In this document: one piece after another, positions 1 to 5,549 of the stretch | How positions within the stretch are numbered: position 1 is the stretch's first letter | How the letters are laid out: every line of letters begins with the position of its first letter | NCBI GenBank assembly: GCA_013213875.1 | Contig: JABSSV010000243.1 | Span: 1-8,145, forward strand | Source of the DNA: Lysobacterales bacterium | GTDB taxonomy: Bacteria; Pseudomonadota; Gammaproteobacteria; Xanthomonadales; SZUA-36 | Length of the DNA: 8,145 bases | Direction: 5' to 3' | Position numbers and translations under genes: made by a program | Notes under the pieces: generated by a model | Told to the model about the DNA's origin: nothing | The model's database searches: none | The model's input: the letters and a program-made list of their open reading frames with translations, nothing else

Positions 1-633
1 AACCGGACGCTGCTACGCGAGCGTGTGGCGGAGGAAAGCCCCTGGTGGGTGCCTGGTTTCGTGGACGATCGCATCCTGCGTCAGGTGCTGGACCGCGTTG
101 AGCTGCGGCTGCTGGAGATGAGTCTGGATCCGGAGCATGAACTGCGCGAGCGTTTCAACGATTGGCTCTTGCAACTGGCGGAAGAGCTGCGGACGGCACC
201 GGAGCATCGCCGTACCGGCGAGCGTTTGAAGCGCCAGCTGATTGAGAATGAAGAGCTGCAGGACTACCTCTACGGCCTGTGGGTGGATATCGCCGGGCGC
301 CTTACGGCAGATCTTGATGACCCGGATTCGCGCACGCGCCGCGAAATTGCAGCTGCCGTGCAGCGGATTGCCCGGGAACTGGAGCAGGACCCGGACATGC
401 AGGACTGGATAAATCGCTGGCTGGTCGATGCCATGGTGGCTGTGGTAGATCAGAATCGGTTACAGATCGCCAGTCTGATCAGCGATACGGTACGCACCTG
501 GGATGGTCAGGAAACCAGTCGCCGGGTGGAGCTGGCGCTGGGGCGCGACCTGCAGTTTATTCGTATTAACGGAACGCTGGTGGGCGGCCTGGTGGGACTG
601 GTGATCCATGCCATCACGCAATTTACCGGCTGA
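1..633 (+). CDS. DUF445 family protein, C-terminal 210 residues (5' truncated by window edge)
   Basis: The frame is open to the first base and ends in TGA at 631-633, so the gene begins outside the window. The GTG at 25 is probably an internal Val, because the residues before it (LLRER) continue the same helical pattern. What is seen: an ESPWWVPGFVDD motif near the start, then long charged amphipathic helices containing GERLKRQL, and a hydrophobic C-terminal tail (RINGTLVGGLVGLVIHAI). This arrangement matches the end of DUF445 proteins (E. coli YjiN type): a soluble helical region and a C-terminal membrane anchor in the inner membrane. The molecular function of the family is not established. 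It converges on the asparaginase-like gene with only 3 bases between the stops, so there is no room for a dedicated terminator. Family assignment is confident; function is unknown. Confidence 0.85.
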   Translation, partial: NRTLLRERVAEESPWWVPGFVDDRILRQVLDRVELRLLEMSLDPEHELRERFNDWLLQLAEELRTAPEHRRTGERLKRQLIENEELQDYLYGLWVDIAGRLTADLDDPDSRTRREIAAAVQRIARELEQDPDMQDWINRWLVDAMVAVVDQNRLQIASLISDTVRTWDGQETSRRVELALGRDLQFIRINGTLVGGLVGLVIHAITQFTG

Positions 634-636
634 TTT

Positions 637-1125
637 CTAGCGCGCCTCGAAGCGGTTTTCAGCGACGTTTTTTACCACCGTTTTCGGGTCCCAAAGGCGG
701 CCATTCATGGTAATCCACACGCCCGGTGCAACCGCCTGCACGGCCCCCAGGGCACAGCCGATATTGAATACCGCATCGGAATCGCGAAAGCGGGCCGGAT
801 GCAGGGCGCCGGTAAGTACGATGCGCCGTTCGCCCAGCCCATCCCGCGCCGCGGCGGTGTCCACCATGGTGTCGGTGCCGTGGGTGATCAGCACATAGCG
901 CGCATCGCTGGCCTCGATGGCGGCCCGGATCTTTTGCCGGTCTTCCGCGTCCAGATGCAGGCTGTCCTTGCGCATGAGCGCCAGTACCTCATAGTCCAGC
1001 GCGACATTCATCAGCGCCAGCGTCTCTGAGACCTGCGGCTCACCAATCTGGTAGTCGCTCTTATCGTCGAAATAAATTTTGTCGATCGTACCGCCGGTGG
1101 TAATGATTAATAGCCTGTCGTTCAT
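637..1125 (-). CDS. short asparaginase-domain protein (N-terminal asparaginase fold only)
   Basis: The product is 162 residues, about half the length of a classical L-asparaginase, and corresponds only to the N-terminal domain. Visible motifs are TTGGTID at 9-15 (Thr13 equals the first catalytic Thr), RKDS at 52-55, THGTDTM at 81-87 (second catalytic Thr84-Asp85) and LTGAL at 104-108. Classical enzymes hydrolyse L-asparagine to aspartate and ammonia; whether this short form does is not shown by the sequence. Counting back from the TGA motif, the position of the catalytic Lys is Arg100 here. No signal peptide is present, so the protein is likely cytoplasmic. I chose the ATG at 1125 because it places the first beta strand directly before TTGGTID. 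The frame stays open to a start at 1233, but that would add 36 low-complexity residues and run into the divergent gene. A modest GGAA lies about 9 bases upstream of the ATG. Probably a monocistronic gene. Confidence 0.85.
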   Translation of the reverse strand: MNDRLLIITTGGTIDKIYFDDKSDYQIGEPQVSETLALMNVALDYEVLALMRKDSLHLDAEDRQKIRAAIEASDARYVLITHGTDTMVDTAAARDGLGERRIVLTGALHPARFRDSDAVFNIGCALGAVQAVAPGVWITMNGRLWDPKTVVKNVAENRFEAR

Positions 1126-1160
1126 GCGCGCGGTTTCCGTACTGTTCCCTGAGGCGAGTT

Positions 1161-1188
1161 TTGCCCTTAAGGGGCGGTCCGGTAGTAT
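1161..1188 (+). promoter_or_regulatory. candidate sigma-70 promoter for the 996-residue exported protein
   Basis: TTGCCC at 1161-1166 and TAGTAT at 1183-1188 are separated by 16 bases. This would put the transcription start near 1195 and give a leader of about 20 bases before the TTG start. The same -10 region read on the other strand gives TATACT (1189-1184), a good -10 for the divergent asparaginase-like gene, although I see no good -35 for it. The match is by eye and no start site is known. Confidence 0.45.
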
Positions 1189-1200
1189 AGCCGGACTACC
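1164..1200. repeat. palindrome and inverted repeats within the divergent promoter (possible operator)
   Basis: CCCTTAAGGG at 1164-1173 is a perfect 10-base palindrome overlapping the -35 and spacer. GTCCGG (1177-1182) and CCGGAC (1191-1196) form a 6-base inverted repeat around TAGTATAG, which contains the -10. An alternative pairing is GGTAGT (1181-1186) with ACTACC (1195-1200). The placement over both promoter elements would suit repressor binding, but no regulator is encoded in this window. In GC-rich DNA, short palindromes also arise by chance. Confidence 0.35.
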
Positions 1201-1215
1201 GCCGCGCGGATCTAA

Positions 1216-4206
1216 TTGTTGAAGCACTCGCAAGCCCAGAAGCTGGACTGGACGCGGCGGTTCCTGAACCGCCCGGGATGGTTGTGCCTGCTGCTATTGG
1301 CCGTACCGCTGGGCGGCTGGGGGCAGAGTGACGACTCAGCGCCGGCCGCGCTGCCTGAATCGGCCGTGATCGAGCCGGTGCTGGTGCCGCCGGAGGCGGT
1401 TGAATTTGCCGCCGTCGCTGCGCTGGCGGAAGCTGTCGCAGCATCGGCAACACGCACGCAGGCGTTGCTGACGCTGGCGACGCTGACCACCTTGCGAGAC
1501 GTCGCTCCGGCCTCGGGCCCGGACGTGGCGGCACGTCAACTGGATACCCTGCGCAGCCATCGAGAGTGGCTGGAGCAGTTGCGTACGCGCTACGCGCCGC
1601 CGTTGATTCGCAGCCCGCTGATGGATGCCGCTGCCTGGCAACTGCAGGTGCAGCTGGATCGGGTCGGCTTGCCTGCCACGACGCTTACCACGCCTCTGGG
1701 CCCCGGTCAGGCGCCGCTGCGGCGCCAGCTGTTCGACCGCCAGCATCCGGCTCTGGCAGCCAGTGCGCTGCCGCAACTTCTCTGGTATCTGGATGCCAGC
1801 GCTACCGTTGAATGGCAGGGCCTGAAGGTGCGTCTGGCCAATGACCCCTGGCTGGCCGCGCAACTGGCGCAGGAGCTGCCGGAATGGTTTGCCTGGCCAG
1901 CAGCCACTGCGCGTGTGGCAGAGGGCGAAAATGACGCCGTCGCCGTCGAGGATCAGGTGCTGGCCGCCGCCATGGATTCGCTGGCGGTATCCCTGCGCCA
2001 GGTGGTGTCCGTGGGACCGCCCGACCCGGCAAGGCTTTATCGTTTACGCCGGGACCTTCTACTGGCCCTGCCGGACCTGGATGCCGGTCGGCGCGCCCAC
2101 GCAGCGGGTCTGCTGCAGCTGGCCAGCCTGATTGATGGTCTGTACCGCGACGAATATCTACCCTTCGCTAGCGGTCTGGTTGCGCTGGTTGCCGGTCTTC
2201 AGGGTGACGCGCCGTTCTACCCGGCGCAGACGCGCTGGTTCGCCGCTTGGCTGAGTGAGCAGCTGCCCTTGTTGTCCGAGCGCTTCGGGCGTGCCTTCTC
2301 GACCGTTGACCCGCGTGTCAATTCGGTGCTGGCCATCAGTTTTGATGCCTTGCAAACACTCTCAAAAGAAACGTCGGAGGCGCAGCTTGCGGAGCTGCGT
2401 CTGGTACTGGCCGATGCGGTGGCTGCCTTGACGCTGCTGATACCGGATATTGGCTTTTACTTTGATCAGCCGGTGCGCGATCCGATCGCCGGTAGCCTCG
2501 ATGCCTGCACCGCCATTGCCGGCAGTCTGGATGCCGATGGCACACCGGCCATGACGCGGCAGCTGTTCGATGACTGTCAGGAAACGCTGCTGGAACTGGC
2601 CAGTTTCGAAAGCCGGACCGCTCAGTTGGCGGGTAGCGCCAGCGGGCCCTATGGAGCCTCCAACCTACGCCGCGAGCTGCGTTTAACCACCGCCCAGCGG
2701 GTGAACTATGTGCTGGGCTGGATTGATGATCGCCTGGTGACGGCCTGTGAGCTGCCGGAGCGGCCCCTGCCCAATCCATTGGAGTGGGCCTACCTGGCGA
2801 ATTTCATGGCCTGGTTTGCGGAACAGTCGCCGGTGTTCTTTCAGACACCGGAAAATGAACAGCGACTGCAGCGCATGCTGGCCGTTGGCCGGGAATTGAC
2901 CGAAGGCGTGACGGGACAGCTGGATTGCCTGGTGGGTGCCGGAGAGACGCTGAATGATCCCGTGTACCGCGTGAGTACGGATTACGAACTCCGTCTGCGC
3001 GAGTTGGGACGTGGACTGGAAGAGGCGCGCCGGGACTGGCGGAGCGAACGGCTGGCTGTGGGGGCCGATGTGCGCCTGGAGGGACAACCGCGCCAGGCCA
3101 CGGCCTATCGGCCTGAAGCGCTGACTATCGGGCCCTGTGACAGCCAGAACGTTTGTGAGATGAATGGCTCACTCAGTGCCACCCGCGCGTTGTTTGGGCT
3201 CTTTGATGAGGCGTTCCTGATAGCTGATCAGACCGGTTTTGGCGCGCTGGAAATCTGTTACGACCGGATGGAGTGGGTTGATCGGCGCAGTGAGCCCGTG
3301 CGGCCGGGTGACGAAAACGTAGCCAACTACTATGGCCGTCTCGCTTTTGATCTGCGCGGGCGTTTTCGCCAGGACGCGGAAACCAGCGATCTGTTTGCCT
3401 TCCGCTTCACGGCCCCGGAGGAGTCTCACTATCTTTTCGCCATGGCCTCTGAAGAGGTGCTGGAGGACCCGTGTCCCGTGGAGTGGATCGGTGAGCGTAT
3501 CGTCACCGAGTTGCCGGCCGGGCGCAGTCGTATCGTGCCCAATCGGCTTACCTATCTCACCGCCGCGCGGGCGCAGCCTTCGCGCCTGTTGGCCAGCCAC
3601 TGGGAGCAGGGTGAGGAATGGCGCGACTGGTTTGTCACCGGGCTGGGCGTTACGCCGTTGGAGGTGCCGGCCCCACCGGCGATCGACGGGCCCTTGAATC
3701 AGCACTTGCAGGCCCTTTATCGGGAAGAACAGCGCAGCTTGCTGGGTGAGATGCAGCCATCGGCCGGGCCGGGCAACGATGAGGGTCTTCCACGTGCCAT
3801 GGCCGAGGTCGACATCGGCAAGCTGCTGCTACGTAGCCAGTTAATGCTTTTCTATCCAGATCTATTGGCCCGGGAAGACGGCTTGCGCGAGGCGGTAGCG
3901 GGCCAGCAGGGGTTACTGGATATCCGTCAGGTTCAGCGCGGTGCGCAGCGTGCCGAGCCGGCTGATCAACTGCTGGAAACCTCCTTCGTGCGCTTGGAGC
4001 AGTTTCTGGCTGAATGGCAAACTTTGCCGCCGGCTGTGCGCCAGCAGAGCGCACCCAGCGATTCGGTCACGCACGCACTGCTGCGGCTAGAAGAAGTCCG
4101 AACCCGTTTTTTTGATGCGCCGCCCTCAGTTCCTGTCAGGCCGCTGCCGGCGGGGCTTGCGGGTACCGACGAACAGGGCGTAGAGGAAGGCCAGGCAGAG
4201 CAATAG
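1216..4206 (+). CDS. large exported protein of unknown function (996 aa)
   Basis: I do not recognise this gene. The start is one of two adjacent TTG codons (1216 or 1219). An in-frame TAA sits directly before them, and the next ATG in frame is far inside at 1621. A weak GGAT at 1208-1211 is spaced better for 1219. Residues 1-21 carry RR and other basic residues; 22-36 are a hydrophobic segment (WLCLLLLAVPLGGWG) followed by QSDD, which looks like a Sec signal peptide with cleavage near 36/37. No lipobox and no later membrane segment are obvious. The mature part is mostly alpha-helical and rich in Ala, Leu, Arg and Glu. It has eight cysteines at 431, 454, 511, 571, 641, 647, 681 and 753, consistent with disulfides in the periplasm. 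The region at about 640-730, with the CxxxxxC pair and EICYDRMEWVDRR, looks like a compact more beta-rich domain. The last 25 residues are polar and probably disordered; their codons overlap the convergent DUF2069 gene. The gene is transcribed alone from a divergent promoter. Confidence 0.85.
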   Translation: MLKHSQAQKLDWTRRFLNRPGWLCLLLLAVPLGGWGQSDDSAPAALPESAVIEPVLVPPEAVEFAAVAALAEAVAASATRTQALLTLATLTTLRDVAPASGPDVAARQLDTLRSHREWLEQLRTRYAPPLIRSPLMDAAAWQLQVQLDRVGLPATTLTTPLGPGQAPLRRQLFDRQHPALAASALPQLLWYLDASATVEWQGLKVRLANDPWLAAQLAQELPEWFAWPAATARVAEGENDAVAVEDQVLAAAMDSLAVSLRQVVSVGPPDPARLYRLRRDLLLALPDLDAGRRAHAAGLLQLASLIDGLYRDEYLPFASGLVALVAGLQGDAPFYPAQTRWFAAWLSEQLPLLSERFGRAFSTVDPRVNSVLAISFDALQTLSKETSEAQLAELRLVLADAVAALTLLIPDIGFYFDQPVRDPIAGSLDACTAIAGSLDADGTPAMTRQLFDDCQETLLELASFESRTAQLAGSASGPYGASNLRRELRLTTAQRVNYVLGWIDDRLVTACELPERPLPNPLEWAYLANFMAWFAEQSPVFFQTPENEQRLQRMLAVGRELTEGVTGQLDCLVGAGETLNDPVYRVSTDYELRLRELGRGLEEARRDWRSERLAVGADVRLEGQPRQATAYRPEALTIGPCDSQNVCEMNGSLSATRALFGLFDEAFLIADQTGFGALEICYDRMEWVDRRSEPVRPGDENVANYYGRLAFDLRGRFRQDAETSDLFAFRFTAPEESHYLFAMASEEVLEDPCPVEWIGERIVTELPAGRSRIVPNRLTYLTAARAQPSRLLASHWEQGEEWRDWFVTGLGVTPLEVPAPPAIDGPLNQHLQALYREEQRSLLGEMQPSAGPGNDEGLPRAMAEVDIGKLLLRSQLMLFYPDLLAREDGLREAVAGQQGLLDIRQVQRGAQRAEPADQLLETSFVRLEQFLAEWQTLPPAVRQQSAPSDSVTHALLRLEEVRTRFFDAPPSVPVRPLPAGLAGTDEQGVEEGQAEQ
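2485..2544 (+). repeat. tandem 10-codon duplication inside the exported protein
   Basis: Residues 424-433 (IAGSLDACTA) and 434-443 (IAGSLDADGT) form two adjacent copies sharing IAGSLDA and then diverging. At the DNA level the copies differ at several third positions (atc/att, ggt/ggc, agc/agt, ctc/ctg), so this is an old duplication or a maintained peptide repeat rather than a recent slippage event. The first copy carries the first cysteine of the mature protein (Cys431). Confidence 0.6.
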
Positions 4207-4500
4207 CTGCAAGACTGCCGCAGGTCGCTGGGCCGGTGCCGCCCAGGCTTCCATAAAACCGAACATGGCTGCAAACAGGGCCAGATAGCCGCCCCAGATC
4301 ATGCCTCTGGCTTCCAGACGCAGCAGGCTGCGCAGCGGCAGCAGCAAGGGCAGGACCGTTGCCAGGGTCCACCCAAGGCTGCGCTTTCCAAGCGGCTCGG
4401 GCAGGGCCAGAAGCCAGACGGTCTGCCAGACAATGAGTGCCAGCCAGATGATGCGTCCCCAGCGCCGGCCGCGCAGCCGTTGTGCCTCCAGAGGATCCAT
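4126..4500 (-). CDS. DUF2069 family small integral membrane protein
   Basis: The product is 124 residues with four predicted membrane helices at about 17-33, 44-60, 67-85 and 96-112. Features typical of DUF2069 are the LPLLLPLRSLLR segment at the end of helix 2, a Trp-containing helix 3 and the conserved GFMEAW (Glu84) at its end. The tail is basic (TRKPRRQRPDRN). The function of the family is unknown. The ATG lies one base after the wrbA stop, with no strong ribosome site of its own, so translation is probably coupled to wrbA. This is the last gene of the arsC–wrbA–DUF2069 operon. Its last 27 codons, stop included, are antisense to the end of the 996-residue gene (81-base overlap). Confidence 0.88.
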   Translation of the reverse strand: MDPLEAQRLRGRRWGRIIWLALIVWQTVWLLALPEPLGKRSLGWTLATVLPLLLPLRSLLRLEARGMIWGGYLALFAAMFGFMEAWAAPAQRPAAVLQLLLCLAFLYALFVGTRKPRRQRPDRN

Positions 4501-4501
4501 A

Positions 4502-5095
4502 TCAGTTCAGCTTCAGAGCCAGGCTGGCCACGCGCGCGCCAAGGGCCCGGCACAGGGCCTGCTCATCTTCATCCAGATCGCGTTGTCCATCCCAGCCGGA
4601 AACGTGGCCGGCGCCGTAGGGGCTTCCACCACCCCGGGTGCGCACCAGACCGGGCTCCGTGTAGGGCAAGCCAGTCAGGATCATGCCGTGATGCAGGAGC
4701 GGTAGCATCATGCTCAGCAGCGTGGTTTCCTGACCGCCATGAGGGCTGGCGGTGGCGGTGAAAACGCCGGCTGGTTTACCTGCCAGAGCGCCCGAGTACC
4801 ACTCCGCGGCGCTACCATCGAGAAAGTATTTCAGGGCGGCGGCCATATTGCCAAACCGTGTAGGACTGCCCATGACCAGCCCGTCACACTCGATCAGGTC
4901 ATGGGTTTCGGCCCAGGCCGGGCCGCGGTCTGCGTCGTCCTGCAGCGATTCCACGGCCGTACGCAGATCGCGCACCGGCGGCACGGTTCGTAGCCGTGCA
5001 CTGGCACCGGACACGGACTCTACACCGCGCACCACCTGGCGAGCCATCTGCTCCGTGTGGCCATGCAAGCTGTAGTAGAGCACCAGAATCTCCAT
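4502..5095 (-). CDS. wrbA: WrbA-type NAD(P)H:quinone oxidoreductase (flavodoxin fold)
   Basis: The product is 197 residues, the usual length for WrbA, which binds FMN and reduces quinones by two electrons in the cytoplasm, limiting semiquinone and oxidative stress. Visible landmarks: the N-terminal strand MEILVLYYS leading into the phosphate-binding loop HGHTEQMA (11-18), GSPTRFGNM at 76-84 (the WrbA signature), KYFLD at 89-93, ATASPHGGQETTLLSM at 114-129 and GGGSPYGA at 155-162. The ATG at 5095 is chosen because it starts exactly at the first flavodoxin strand; the frame continues upstream to 5164 but that part lies within arsC. The start is 4 bases after the arsC stop. This is the second gene of the operon. 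Only a weak ribosome site is seen, suggesting coupling to arsC. Confidence 0.93.
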   Translation of the reverse strand: MEILVLYYSLHGHTEQMARQVVRGVESVSGASARLRTVPPVRDLRTAVESLQDDADRGPAWAETHDLIECDGLVMGSPTRFGNMAAALKYFLDGSAAEWYSGALAGKPAGVFTATASPHGGQETTLLSMMLPLLHHGMILTGLPYTEPGLVRTRGGGSPYGAGHVSGWDGQRDLDEDEQALCRALGARVASLALKLN

Positions 5096-5099
5096 GGCT

Positions 5100-5447
5100 T
5101 CAGAGAATTTCCAGCACGGATTCAGGCGGGCGTCCGATGGCCGCTTTGCCATTGGCCAGCACAATGGGGCGCTCGATCAGTTTTGGGTGTGCCACCATGG
5201 TAGCGATCAGCGCCGCGTCATCCAGGTCGTGGTCTGACAGGCCCAGCTCTCGATATTCCGTTTCCCCTTTGCGCATCAATTCGCGTGGCGCTAATTCCAG
5301 CAGTTCCAGAATCTGCTTGAGGGTTGCCGCATCGGGTGGCGTGTCGAGATAGCGCACCACCTCGGGTTCCAACCCCTGTTCCTGCAGTAAGGCCAGCGTG
5401 GCGCGTGATTTGGAGCAGCGCGGATTGTGAAGGATTTTTACGGTCAT
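5100..5447 (-). CDS. arsC: glutaredoxin-dependent arsenate reductase family protein (ArsC)
   Basis: The product is 115 residues with a thioredoxin-like ArsC fold. HNPRCSKSR at 7-15 holds the catalytic Cys11. The three arginines that line the active site in plasmid R773 ArsC (60, 94, 107, with Cys12) appear one position earlier here as Arg59 (ELMRKGE), Arg93 (IERPIVL) and Arg106 (AIGRPPE). All key residues are therefore present, and arsenate-to-arsenite reduction using glutathione/glutaredoxin is plausible. There is no arsR, arsB, acr3 or arsH nearby, so this is probably a chromosomal housekeeping copy. I chose the ATG at 5447, which begins directly before the first strand (MTVKILHNP). An ATG at 5462 would add five residues (MQNSH) and cannot be excluded. 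This is the first gene of the operon; a candidate promoter lies at 5475-5503. Confidence 0.9.
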   Translation of the reverse strand: MTVKILHNPRCSKSRATLALLQEQGLEPEVVRYLDTPPDAATLKQILELLELAPRELMRKGETEYRELGLSDHDLDDAALIATMVAHPKLIERPIVLANGKAAIGRPPESVLEIL

Positions 5448-5474
5448 ATGGCTATTCTGCATGGTCAAAGCTGC

Positions 5475-5503
5475 ATTTTAGATAGGCGGCCCGGTTGGGT
5501 AAA
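5475..5503 (-). promoter_or_regulatory. candidate sigma-70 promoter for arsC–wrbA–DUF2069
   Basis: On the minus strand, TTTACC (5503-5498) is followed after 17 bases by TAAAAT (5480-5475), which matches five of six -10 consensus bases. The expected start site near 5468 leaves about 20 bases before the ATG at 5447, which supports 5447 over 5462 as the start codon. This is an assignment by eye. Confidence 0.45.
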
Positions 5504-5505
5504 CT
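5477..5505 (+). promoter_or_regulatory. weak candidate promoter for yihY, face to face with the arsC promoter
   Basis: TTTAGA (5477-5482) and TAAACT (5500-5505) are 17 bases apart on the plus strand, each matching four of six consensus bases. The site occupies nearly the same bases as the arsC promoter, with each -10 overlapping the other's -35. The expected start near 5512 would give a leader of about 38 bases. Confidence 0.28.
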
Positions 5506-5539
5506 GGCGCACAGAGGAAGGCTAACAGAGCCAACTGCG

Positions 5540-5544
5540 AGGAG
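5540..5544 (+). promoter_or_regulatory. ribosome binding site of yihY
   Basis: AGGAG lies 5 bases before the ATG at 5550 and fixes this start over other in-frame options. Confidence 0.7.
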
Positions 5545-5549
5545 CCGTC

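Noticed and set aside
1126..1233. Upstream extension of the asparaginase-like gene to a start at 1233
   Set aside because: It adds 36 residues unrelated to the fold, crosses the promoter region and overlaps the divergent start; the ATG at 1125 fits the first strand.
1336..1863. Long open frames antisense to the 996-residue gene (also 2336-2779, 3169-3705, 3650-4054)
   Set aside because: Compositional shadows in GC-rich DNA: arginine/proline/glutamine-rich translations without domains, signals or ribosome sites, fully covered by a better gene.
4107..4113. Run of seven T in the 996-residue gene, possibly a terminator or slippage site
   Set aside because: No stem precedes it on the plus strand, and the frame reads through as normal codons (Arg-Phe-Phe-Asp). 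Slippage is possible but nothing supports a programmed event.
4301..4705. Plus-strand open frames across DUF2069 and wrbA (4301-4705, 4739-5075, 4996-5352)
   Set aside because: They are antisense to three confident family genes and have no plausible domain content.
5100..5447. An arsenic resistance island
   Set aside because: Only arsC is present; no ars regulator or arsenite exporter is nearby, and composition matches the neighbours.
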